Below are positions 54,875-62,713 of a DNA stretch of 64,000 nt, in pieces. Each line of letters starts with the position of its first letter. The stretch's first letter is position 1. The DNA is from CAWKEY01 sp963696315 (GTDB lineage: Bacteria > Pseudomonadota > Gammaproteobacteria > Methylococcales > Methylomonadaceae): assembly GCA_963696315.1 (NCBI GenBank), contig CAVOJU010000030.1, positions 62,001 to 126,000 of the forward strand, written 5' to 3'. The notes beneath the pieces were generated by a model. That model had not been told where the DNA came from and did not search any database. It saw nothing but the letters and a program-made list of their open reading frames with translations. The translations under genes were made by a program, and so were the position numbers.

Positions 54875-55462
54875 TTATCCGCCAAATAGTTGATGGTCGA
54901 TTAGGTCGCAAAGGCAGTGGGTAATCAGGGTGTGTGCTTCCTGAATGCGCGCACTTGAGCAGGACGGTACCCTGATTTCTATATCGGTTTCATTCAGTAA
55001 AGGGGCAATGGCGTCACCATTGTTGCCAGTCAGAGCAATGACCGAGATGTCCTTGTCGTGAGCGGTGGCCACGGCTTTGGCTATATTGGCTGAATGGGCG
55101 CCATTGCTATACAGCACTAACAGATCACCGCCTTGCCCTAGTGCCCGGAGCTGTTTGGCGAAAATATCATCGAAGTGATAGCAATTGGCAATGGCGGTGA
55201 TGGTTGTTGTGTCGGTGGTTAAGGCAATAGCCGGTAATGAAGGGCGCTCGCGTTCATATTGATTAAGCAGGATGGACGACAACAGTTGAGCATTAGCCGC
55301 TGCGCCGCCATTGCCGCAGGTCAGTATTTTTTTATCATTCAGCAGCGCGGCCACCAAGCGTTGGGAAGCAAACTCGATCAGTTCGCTCAGGGTGTTCATG
55401 GCGTCCTGTTGGGTCTGGATGCTGTCAGAGAAGTGATTGATGATTCGGTCTTGTAAGCTCAT
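54875..55462 (-). CDS. diaA: SIS-domain protein DiaA / phosphoheptose isomerase-like
   Basis: The product has 195 residues, a SIS domain protein similar to E. coli DiaA and GmhA. Seen: KKILTCGNGGAAANAQLLSS, VLYSNGAHSANIAKAV and ALTGNNGDAIAPLL. DiaA helps DnaA assemble at oriC; GmhA is a sedoheptulose-7-phosphate isomerase. The gene order yraN-diaA-dolP favours DiaA. Key GmhA catalytic residues cannot be judged with certainty. Confidence 0.85.
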   Translation of the reverse strand: MSLQDRIINHFSDSIQTQQDAMNTLSELIEFASQRLVAALLNDKKILTCGNGGAAANAQLLSSILLNQYERERPSLPAIALTTDTTTITAIANCYHFDDIFAKQLRALGQGGDLLVLYSNGAHSANIAKAVATAHDKDISVIALTGNNGDAIAPLLNETDIEIRVPSCSSARIQEAHTLITHCLCDLIDHQLFGG

Positions 55463-55477
55463 GGCGGTGATTGGCAG

Positions 55478-55846
55478 TTAGAATGCGTTTTTTATCCAGT
55501 TTATGTGGCCATTACCTGAAATGGCGGCCACGTCAAAGCGAATGGGGCAGTCGGTTTTGCGGGATGATAAATAGACATGGGTTGCCGCCATTATACGGGA
55601 TTGCTTTTTTGGCGTAATGCTCTCAACGGCGCTGCCGTAAGTATCGGTTTTGCGGAAGCGTACTTCAATAATGACCAGGGTCTGCTGGTCGGTCATGATT
55701 AAATCGAGTTCGCCTTGCTTGCAGCGAAAATTACGGCAAACGGGCTTAAGGCCCTGCTTTATCAAGAAGTTGTGCGCCAGCTCTTCGGCGTTTTCGCCTC
55801 TCAGAAGATGTGCCGCTTTCGCTTTAAGGCCGGAAATCATGCTCAT
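55478..55846 (-). CDS. yraN: UPF0102 family protein YraN
   Basis: The product has 122 residues from ATG at 55846 (MSMISGLKAKAAHLL); a longer frame to 56020 adds residues without family character. Family core: GENAEELAHNFLIKQGLK, FRCKQGELDLIM and VIIEVRFRKTDTYGSAVESI, the pattern of a PD-(D/E)XK nuclease fold. Function is not established. It is 16 bp upstream of diaA. The gene lpoA, present between rsmI and yraN in E. coli, is absent. Confidence 0.9.
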   Translation of the reverse strand: MSMISGLKAKAAHLLRGENAEELAHNFLIKQGLKPVCRNFRCKQGELDLIMTDQQTLVIIEVRFRKTDTYGSAVESITPKKQSRIMAATHVYLSSRKTDCPIRFDVAAISGNGHINWIKNAF

Positions 55847-56013
55847 GTCTAATGTCTGTAATGTTTGAGGCAAGCTGGGTGAGGAGTGCTTGCTGGTATA
55901 ATGAATACAGTTTCGTGCGGCAGTGCATCGCTGGCTGCGGCAAGGCGAGCATGAGTGGCGGTTTACAACTGGGTCGCATTTTAAATTTTGAAGTTTTCGA
56001 ACGAGAGTAATGA

Positions 56014-56886
56014 ATGTCAAGTGAATACGGCAAATTATACGTTGTTGCCACGCCGATAGGTAATTTAGCGGATATGAGCTTCAGAGCCATTGAAATCTTA
56101 AAGCAGGTGGATTTGATCGCCGCAGAAGATACCCGGCATGTACGGATGTTGCTCCAGCATTATGGCATCAATAATAAAGTAGTTTCTTTGCATCAGTATA
56201 ATGAAGACAGGGCTTCGATGGTGCTGCTGGAAAAGCTCAAGGAGGGGCTGTCGATAGCGCTGGTTTCCGATGCCGGAACGCCGCTTCTCAGCGATCCCGG
56301 CATGCCTCTGGTACGCATGGTAAGGGATGCAGGTCTTGAGGTGTCGCCTGTGCCCGGTGCTTGCGCCTTGATCGCGGCGCTCTCCGCCGCCGGCTTGCCG
56401 GTTACGCGCTTTTCCTTTGAAGGTTTTTTGCCGCGAACCTCTTCGGCACGGAAAACCTTTTTTAGGGAAAAATTAACGTGTTCGAGCACCTGGGTGTTTT
56501 ATGAAGCTAGTCACCGCATTCTGCATGCATTAAAGGACATGGCGGAGGTTTTTCCGCTGGATCGGCAAATTGTCATTGCCAGGGAGCTGACCAAGCTGCA
56601 TGAAACCATCGTCAAAACCAGCCTGGGTAGGGCGCTGATGTTAGTTGAGCAAGACGGCAACATGAGAAAGGGCGAGTTTGTAGTGGTGGTTGATGGTGAG
56701 ACTGTCGACAAGAAAGAGCAAATTATTAGTGCGGAGCACGAAAAATTACTTGGCGTGTTATTACGAGAGTGTTCCATTAAAACGGCCGTAGACATGGCGG
56801 TTGATATTACTGGAGTTAGAAAAAAACTCCTGTATCAGGCGGCGCTGGTCATCGATAAGGCAAAAGGCGCTGAGTTAAACAGCTAG
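56014..56886 (+). CDS. rsmI: 16S rRNA (cytidine-2'-O)-methyltransferase
   Basis: The product has 290 residues, a SAM-dependent tetrapyrrole-methylase-fold enzyme. Motifs: LYVVATPIGNLADMSFRA at the N-terminus, AEDTRHVRMLL, VSDAGTPLLSDPG and VPGACALIAALSAAG. It methylates C1402 in 16S rRNA. It is divergent from yraN by 167 bp and followed by rnpB, an order common in this class. Confidence 0.96.
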   Translation: MSSEYGKLYVVATPIGNLADMSFRAIEILKQVDLIAAEDTRHVRMLLQHYGINNKVVSLHQYNEDRASMVLLEKLKEGLSIALVSDAGTPLLSDPGMPLVRMVRDAGLEVSPVPGACALIAALSAAGLPVTRFSFEGFLPRTSSARKTFFREKLTCSSTWVFYEASHRILHALKDMAEVFPLDRQIVIARELTKLHETIVKTSLGRALMLVEQDGNMRKGEFVVVVDGETVDKKEQIISAEHEKLLGVLLRECSIKTAVDMAVDITGVRKKLLYQAALVIDKAKGAELNS

Positions 56887-56890
56887 TATT

Positions 56891-56906
56891 CTGTGCTGCA
56901 GCACAG
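56891..56906. promoter_or_regulatory. Perfect 16-bp palindrome upstream of rnpB
   Basis: CTGTGCTGCAGCACAG lies 5 bp after the rsmI stop and about 30 bp before the rnpB start. It covers the place where a -35 element would be expected for the rnpB -10. It could be a regulator site, or a hairpin that ends rsmI transcription; no T tract follows. Confidence 0.5.
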
Positions 56907-56921
56907 GTTAATAAAGTATGA

Positions 56922-56927
56922 TACAAT
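56922..56927 (+). promoter_or_regulatory. Probable -10 box of rnpB
   Basis: TACAAT lies 7-8 nt before the predicted start of RNase P RNA at 56935. An overlapping TATGAT is at 56917-56922. No good -35 is visible at 17 bp upstream, where the 16-bp palindrome lies. Confidence 0.5.
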
Positions 56928-56934
56928 CTTCTTC

Positions 56935-57364
56935 GAAAGAGTCGGCTGAGCAGTCGCTGTTTTATCGCAAGATAGAATGGAGGAAAGTCCGGGCTCCATT
57001 GGGCAGGGTGCCAGGTAACACCTGGGAGGCGTGAGCCTACGGAAAGTGCCACAGAAAATATACCGCCCGGTCCGGCATTCTTGTTTCATCACTGCGGTTA
57101 TGCTTAATAAAGCGATTTATAGCAGTCGCCGTGTTGATTTTATAGGGAAGTTAGGGCTGGGTAAGGGTGAAAAGGTGCGGTAAGAGCGCACCGCGCAGCT
57201 GGTAACAGCTGTGGCAGGGTAAACCCCGCCCGGAGCAAGATCAAATAGAGGAACAGACGCGTGGCCCGCGCGGTTCCTGGGTAGATTGCTTGAGCTGCAG
57301 GGTGACTTGCAGCCTAGATGAATGACTGCTCTCGACAGAACCCGGCTTATAGGCCGACTCTTTT
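56935..57364 (+). ncRNA. rnpB: RNase P RNA, bacterial class A
   Basis: The RNA begins with GAAAGAGTCGGCTGAGC, whose AAAGAGTCGGC pairs with GCCGACTCTTT at the 3' end to form helix P1. The conserved core is clear: GAGGAAAGTCCGGGCTCC (about 56980-56997), the GTGCCACAGAAA segment (about 57046-57057), and GGGTAAACCCCGCCCGG (about 57217-57233), the latter containing the loop that pairs with tRNA CCA in class A RNAs; AGATGAATGACTGC (about 57316-57329) precedes the 3' end. It is the catalytic subunit of RNase P, which trims tRNA 5' ends. About 430 nt is slightly long for the type (usually 350-400), because of an extra arm around 57090-57150. Confidence 0.95.
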
Positions 57365-57734
57365 ATTTTCCAAATTCCCGTCAAAAACTGTTGAGTTCAA
57401 CAGCATTTGAAATAGCTTAAAATTTGTCAGGTAAATTGTGCGGTAGCCCCTCCTTTTTTTGTTCTTCAAGGCATCAGATGCTCTATGTATTTCTGGTGCG
57501 ATTTCACATAAGCCGTTACTTCAATAAGATTAATTAACCTCATGATTAAACATGAGATTTGTTTCGCATATTTTTAGGCGTTTTGCCCGCTTTCTGATTC
57601 CGGTGTAAGTCATTGTCAAAAAAGAAAGATTTTAAATCAAATCGGTCTTGACTAAGGGCTGATTGAAATCTATAGTGATTTCAAGTGGTGAAAAGTGGAA
57701 AAAAATGGTTAATTCTGGAAGTCGAGGTTAAATC
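57365..57734. promoter_or_regulatory. dcw leader region upstream of mraZ
   Basis: This 370-bp gene-free region between rnpB and mraZ should hold the main promoter of the division and cell-wall cluster. The MraZ operator lies at its 3' end. The rest is AT-rich. I do not define the -35/-10 boxes. Confidence 0.5.
57686..57718 (+). promoter_or_regulatory. MraZ operator: four TGG repeats at exact 10-bp spacing
   Basis: TGG starts at 57686, 57696, 57706 and 57716, each in the form TGGNN with a 5-nt AT-rich spacer. MraZ of E. coli binds direct TGGGN-N5 repeats upstream of its own gene, so this fits the same autoregulatory box, with four units and a weaker GGG. The last repeat ends 16 nt before the mraZ start. 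Confidence 0.8.
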
Positions 57735-58202
57735 TTGTTTCGTGGCATCAGTTCAATCAACTTAGACGATAAGGGGCGTCTTGCAATTCCAACCCGCTAC
57801 CGGGAGGAATTACAGGATTGTTGCGAGCGTCAGATGGTTGTCACTGTGGCTATCGATGAGCGCTGTGTTGGAGAACGCGGCTGTTTGTGGCTTTATCCAC
57901 TGCCTGAATGGGAAAAGCTTGAGCAAACCATTAGCAAATTACCCACTTTAAATAAAACGGCAGGTAAGCTCAGGCGTTTTCTTGTCGGCCAAGCCTCTGA
58001 ATGCGAAATGGATGCACAGGGCCGGTTACTACTGCCCGAAAAGCTGAGGAAATGTGCCGGTATGGACAAGAAAATTGTCCTCGTCGGACAGCTGAACAAG
58101 TTTGAAATCTGGAATGAAGACGCTTGGGTGGCAAAAGAAAATGAATGGCTTGAGGGCGATGATAATGAAGGCTTGGAAGAACTAGGTTCGTTGTCCTTTT
58201 AA
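57735..58202 (+). CDS. mraZ: Transcriptional regulator MraZ
   Basis: The product has 155 residues (E. coli 152) and starts at a TTG, which gives the family start MFRGISSINLDDKGRLAIP. Two SpoVT-AbrB-like DNA-binding motifs are present: DDKGRLAIPTRYR and DAQGRLLLPEKLR. MraZ represses its own operon, the dcw cluster. It is the first gene of mraZ-rsmH-ftsL-ftsI-murE-murF. Confidence 0.95.
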   Translation: MFRGISSINLDDKGRLAIPTRYREELQDCCERQMVVTVAIDERCVGERGCLWLYPLPEWEKLEQTISKLPTLNKTAGKLRRFLVGQASECEMDAQGRLLLPEKLRKCAGMDKKIVLVGQLNKFEIWNEDAWVAKENEWLEGDDNEGLEELGSLSF

Positions 58203-58218
58203 TACGGGAGACTTGTTG

Positions 58219-59145
58219 GTGAAGCATTTGCCCGTAATGTTTGCAGAAGCTCTGCAGCAGTTGGCGATTAAAAAAGACGGTATTTATCTGGACTGCACCT
58301 TCGGGCGCGGCGGTCATAGTCAAGGGATTTTGGACGAGTTGGATGAATCTGGGCGATTGCTGGCGTTAGACAGGGATGCCGATGCAGTACATTCCGAATA
58401 TGCACAAGCAATGCTCAAGGATCAGCGTTTTACACTTGTGCATAATTGCTTTTCCGAGCTTGAAAGCATCCTTGTTACGGCCGGGTTGGCCGGCAAGATT
58501 GACGGTGTTCTGATGGATTTGGGCGTATCGTCGCCGCAGCTGGACAATCCTGAACGAGGCTTCAGTTTTTTACGTGACGGACCGCTGGATATGCGCATGG
58601 ATGGCAGCTCAGGCATTTCGGCCGCACAATGGCTGGCCAATGTCGATGAGCAGGTGCTAGCCAAGGTTTTGTTTGAGTATGGCGAAGAACGCTTTGCACG
58701 GCGAATAGCGCGGGCTGTTGTTGACACTAGAACGCAGACGCCGATAACAACGACCCGGCAATTAGCGCAATTGATTGAAGATGCCGTGCCGGTGCGCGAA
58801 AAGCACAAACATCCGGCAACACGGACATTTCAAGCCATCCGCATTGAAATTAATAAAGAACTGGAAGAGTTAAATGACGTTTTGCGGCAGTCTGTCCGCG
58901 TATTAAAACCTGGCGGGCGATTGGTGGTAATTTCATTTCATTCACTGGAAGACAGAATCGTAAAGCGTTTTATCAGAAACGAGTCCGGGGCGAAATACAA
59001 TCCGGGCAAGCTGCCTATCAAGGAAGCGGATTTTGCAAAAGGTTGTTTAAAGAAAATAGGTAAGGCTTTGAAAGCGGGTAAGCAGGAAATAGCACTAAAT
59101 CCAAGGGCGCGCAGCGCCATAATGCGAGTGGCCGAGAGGGTTTAA
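58219..59145 (+). CDS. rsmH: 16S rRNA (cytosine-N4)-methyltransferase
   Basis: The product has 308 residues from GTG at 58219, chosen because GGGAG at 58206-58210 sits 8 nt upstream; TTG codons at 58213 and 58216 are in frame but too close to it. Motifs: YLDCTFGRGGHSQGIL, MDLGVSSPQLDNPERGFSF, TFQAIRIEINKELEEL and VVISFHSLEDRIVKRF. It methylates C1402 in 16S rRNA together with rsmI's 2'-O-methylation. The stop is directly followed by the ftsL GTG. Confidence 0.95.
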   Translation: MKHLPVMFAEALQQLAIKKDGIYLDCTFGRGGHSQGILDELDESGRLLALDRDADAVHSEYAQAMLKDQRFTLVHNCFSELESILVTAGLAGKIDGVLMDLGVSSPQLDNPERGFSFLRDGPLDMRMDGSSGISAAQWLANVDEQVLAKVLFEYGEERFARRIARAVVDTRTQTPITTTRQLAQLIEDAVPVREKHKHPATRTFQAIRIEINKELEELNDVLRQSVRVLKPGGRLVVISFHSLEDRIVKRFIRNESGAKYNPGKLPIKEADFAKGCLKKIGKALKAGKQEIALNPRARSAIMRVAERV

Positions 59146-59418
59146 GTGGCGACAAGTCGTTTTTGGATGCTAGGCGTATTATCGTTTGGGCTATTGTTGT
59201 CGGCGCTGGCGGCTATTTACAGCAAATATTATTCTCGGCAGATTTTTATTGAAATTCAGCAGCAGGAAAGGGCGCTGGATCAATACGAAGTGGAATGGGG
59301 GCAGCTGCAATTGGAGCTGACGACTTTGGCGGAACAGAACAGGGTTGAATTAGTGGCTCGAAAACAACTGAAGCTGGTCATGCCGTTACGGGAAAAAATC
59401 ATTTATATAAAGCCGTAA
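59146..59418 (+). CDS. ftsL: Cell division protein FtsL
   Basis: The product has 90 residues and starts at GTG, right after the rsmH stop. A short cytoplasmic tail, one membrane segment (about residues 5-22, FWMLGVLSFGLLLSALAAIY) and a periplasmic leucine-rich coiled coil (about 30-75) fit FtsL. It forms the FtsQLB complex that activates FtsWI. It is shorter than the 121 residues of E. coli, but typical lengths vary. The stop overlaps the ftsI ATG (TAATG). Confidence 0.9.
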   Translation: MATSRFWMLGVLSFGLLLSALAAIYSKYYSRQIFIEIQQQERALDQYEVEWGQLQLELTTLAEQNRVELVARKQLKLVMPLREKIIYIKP

Positions 59419-61229
59419 TGCTCGATTTTCATGACCGAAAAAAATGCAGCTCGACAGCCGATTTCTCCGGGAGAAGGAAGTTTGTCGCCGGTTTTATGCT
59501 TGCCTGTATGGTTGTTCTGGTCGGCCGTGCAGTGCACTTGCAAGTGTTTAACAAGCGCTTTCTGAAGGAACAGGGCGATATGCGCTTGGTCGATGATGTC
59601 ACTGTTTCGGCCTACAGAGGCATGATCAAAGACCGGAACGGCGAGCCTTTGGCCATTAGCACGCCTGTCCAGTCAGTGTGGGTTAATCCAAGAGAACATA
59701 AATTAGCCGAACAAGACCTGATCAAGAAAATGCAAAAACAGCACAAGCTGACTGATCCGGAATTGGCAGAATGGCACAAGCAATTTAAAGCCGAAGAGCA
59801 AGACCATATCAGGCAAATGGAAAAACTGTTGAGCTTGCCAGAGGGAAAAGTAGCCAAGCTGTTTAGTGAAGACCCTCATCGGCAGTTTGCATACGTGGCG
59901 CGCATGATTAATCCGGGGATTGCCGAACAGGTGAAGTCCTTAAAACTGTCAGGGGTATATTTCGAGCGCGAATTCAAGCGCTTTTATCCGGCCGGAGAAG
60001 TTTCGGCGCATTTAGTCGGCTTCACCAATATTGATGATATTGGGCAGGAAGGGCTGGAGTTAGGCTATGAGAAATTGTTAAAAGGCACGCCAGGGAGTAA
60101 GCGGGTTATCAGGGACGGCCAGCGCAGTATCATTGATGATATTGAAAATATTAAGGAACCGGTTGATGGTAAAACGCTTACTTTGAGTATTGATCAGCGC
60201 ATCCAATATCTGGCGTACCGGGAATTACAGCTCGGCGTCAATGCTCATCAGGCTAAAGCCGCGTCTTTAGTGGTTTTGGATGCAAAAAATGGAGAAATTC
60301 TGGCTGCGGTGAACCAGCCGTCATTCAATCCGAATACAAGAAAGAGTGTCAAAGAAAGCGCTTACAAGAACCGGGCGATGACGGATTTATTCGAGCCTGG
60401 ATCAACGGTTAAACCTTTTGTCGTGGCGGCGGCTCTGGATGGCAGGTATGTCCGGCCCAATGAAATTTTCGAGACCAACGGCACCTACCAAATCGGCCGG
60501 CATGTGGTTAGGGATGTGCACAATTACGGCGCCTTGAGCCTGATGCAGGTGCTGAAGAAATCGAGCAACGTCGCCGTCAGCCAGATGGCCTTGCGGATGC
60601 CGCCCGAATATTTTTCAGGCATGTATAGAAAACTTGGTTTTGGCCGGACTGCGGAGGTCGGTTTTCCTGGCGAAGCCGGCGGCAGCATGCTCGATTACCA
60701 TAAATGGAAGAGTTTCGATCAGGCAGTTTTGTCATTTGGCTATGGCTTGAATGTTTCTACATTACAGCTGGCAAGAGCATACACGGCGTTAGCCGATGAC
60801 GGTATTTTGCATTCTGTAAGCCTGATAAAGCGCGACGAAGACGATGAAGCGGTGCGGGTGTTTAGCGCTAAAACGGCCAGAAGTGTCCGTGCAATGCTGG
60901 AAACCGTCATTATGAAGGATGGTACGGCTTATGAAGCGAGAGTTGATGGTTACCGAGTTGCCGGTAAAACCGGGACAGTAAAAAAAGCCGGCGCTCATGG
61001 CTACAGCGAAAAAAATTATTATGCAGTTTTTGCCGGCATGGCTCCGGCCAGTGATCCACGATTGGTGGTTGTGGTCATGATGGACGAGCCTTCCGCCGGG
61101 CAATACTACGGCGGATTGGTGTCGGCACCGGTTTTTTCCAAAGTCATGGCCGGTGCGTTAAGAGTGCTTGGTATTACGCCTGATCAGGAAGATACCATGC
61201 CGGTGCTGCTAACCCAGAAAGCGCCGTAA
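59418..61229 (+). CDS. ftsI: Septal peptidoglycan transpeptidase FtsI (PBP3)
   Basis: The product has 603 residues (E. coli 588). One N-terminal membrane segment (about 22-40, FVAGFMLACMVVLVGRAVHL), a pedestal domain, and a transpeptidase domain. The three penicillin-binding motifs are present: STVK in EPGSTVKPFV, SSN in LKKSSNVAVS, and KTGT in VAGKTGTVKKAG. It crosslinks septal peptidoglycan. Between the pedestal motifs there is a 60-residue charged stretch (about 95-150, KMQKQHKLTDPELAEWHKQF) that is usual in some species. Confidence 0.97.
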   Translation: MLDFHDRKKCSSTADFSGRRKFVAGFMLACMVVLVGRAVHLQVFNKRFLKEQGDMRLVDDVTVSAYRGMIKDRNGEPLAISTPVQSVWVNPREHKLAEQDLIKKMQKQHKLTDPELAEWHKQFKAEEQDHIRQMEKLLSLPEGKVAKLFSEDPHRQFAYVARMINPGIAEQVKSLKLSGVYFEREFKRFYPAGEVSAHLVGFTNIDDIGQEGLELGYEKLLKGTPGSKRVIRDGQRSIIDDIENIKEPVDGKTLTLSIDQRIQYLAYRELQLGVNAHQAKAASLVVLDAKNGEILAAVNQPSFNPNTRKSVKESAYKNRAMTDLFEPGSTVKPFVVAAALDGRYVRPNEIFETNGTYQIGRHVVRDVHNYGALSLMQVLKKSSNVAVSQMALRMPPEYFSGMYRKLGFGRTAEVGFPGEAGGSMLDYHKWKSFDQAVLSFGYGLNVSTLQLARAYTALADDGILHSVSLIKRDEDDEAVRVFSAKTARSVRAMLETVIMKDGTAYEARVDGYRVAGKTGTVKKAGAHGYSEKNYYAVFAGMAPASDPRLVVVVMMDEPSAGQYYGGLVSAPVFSKVMAGALRVLGITPDQEDTMPVLLTQKAP

Positions 61230-61239
61230 CAGAATTTTT

Positions 61240-62713
61240 ATGACACTGGCAGAATTATTGGAAAGTTTCGCGGTAGTCGACAAGGACGTGGCGATAAGCG
61301 GCCTGACGCTGGATAGCCGGACGGTTGTTTCCGGCCATGTATTTATCGCCTTGGCCGGAACCAGGCAGCACGGCTTGATGCATGTTGAGCAGGCGATTGC
61401 CAGAGGTGCGAGCGCGATCGTTTACGATCCAGATGGACAAGGCTGGCAGTTGGCCGCGCAAGTCAGGAAGATGCCGGTCATTGCCATAGAAAATCTGGCT
61501 TGGAAGCTTGGCGGGATTGCCGCGCGCTTTTATGGGGATCCATCTGTGGCCATGGAGGTAATAGGTATTACCGGTACCAATGGCAAGACTTCGTGCAGCC
61601 AGTTTTTAGGCCAAATGCTCAATGACTGCGGCATTATCGGAACACTGGGCTGGGGCGAATGGGGCCGGTTGCGTAAAACCTTGAATACGACGCCCGATGC
61701 CTTGGCCGTTCAGGCCATACTGGCTGCGCTCTTAAAAGATAATAAGCACACGGTAGCGATGGAGGTCTCTTCGCACGGTTTGGAGCAGGGCCGGGTGAAT
61801 GGTGTGCATTTTAAAGGCGCGGTGTTTACTAATATCAGCCGCGATCATCTGGATTACCACGGCTCCATGGAGGCCTATGTGCAGGCCAAATTGAGCTTGC
61901 TGCAAAAACCCGGCCTGGCTTTTGCGGTTGTGAATCTGGACGATGCCTACAGCGAGCAGATTTTAGCGGCAGCGCCCCCATCGGTTGTGCAGTGGGGCTT
62001 TAGTGTTCAGGGTAGGCAGCCAGCTTCAGTGCAATGCGTGTTGGCAGACGATATCCAGCATCAGCTTGACGGCATTGAATTTACCGTGCGCTGGCAGGGT
62101 GAGCGGCAGCGCATCAAAGTGCCGCTGTTTGGCGATTTTAATATTGAAAACAGTTTGGCAGTTTTGTCGGTCATGCTGGCAATGGGTGTTGGCGCTGGCC
62201 GAGGCCGCCCGCAGACTGGCCCAGGTCAAGCCGGTGACCGGGCGCATGGAGCGCTTTGAAGGCAAGGCGGGGCCGATGGTTTTTGTCGATTATGCCCATA
62301 CACCGGATGCGCTGGAGAAGGTGTTGTCGAGTTTGAAACGGCATTGCCGGCAGGCGTTATGGGTTGTGTTTGGCTGCGGCGGCAACAGGGATGCCGGTAA
62401 ACGGCCGCAAATGGGATGCATCGCCGAACATTGGGCCGAGCACGTGATTGTGACGGATGACAATCCGCGTTTTGAAAATGGCCTCACCATCGTGCAGGAC
62501 ATTTTGGCCGGTTGCCGTTCGGGGAGAATTGAAGTGATTGAAAACAGAGAGCAGGCAATCCACAGCGCGATAACAAGAGCGGATGGCAATGACTGTATTG
62601 TGATTGCCGGTAAAGGCCATGAGCAATATCAGGAAATCAATGGCGTGCAATTGCCGTTCAGCGACAGCCAGGTTGTGATTGAGGCTTTGAAAATGAGAGC
62701 AGAACACGAATGA
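61240..62713 (+). pseudogene. murE: UDP-MurNAc-tripeptide ligase MurE, split by a frameshift
   Basis: MurE adds meso-diaminopimelate to UDP-MurNAc-Ala-Glu. The upstream frame holds the N-terminal domain, the ATP-binding GITGTNGKTSCSQFLGQML and FTNISRDHLDYHGSMEAY. The frame changes at about 62190, after LSVMLAMGV, where one extra base separates it from ALAEAARRLAQVKPVTGRME in the next frame. The downstream part has FVDYAHTPDALEKVL, the DNPRFENG motif (E. coli DNPRxEp, which selects meso-diaminopimelate) and GKGHEQYQEI. Removing one base gives 490 residues, normal for MurE. MurE is essential, so a sequence error is very likely. The stop overlaps the murF ATG by 4 bp. Confidence 0.93.
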
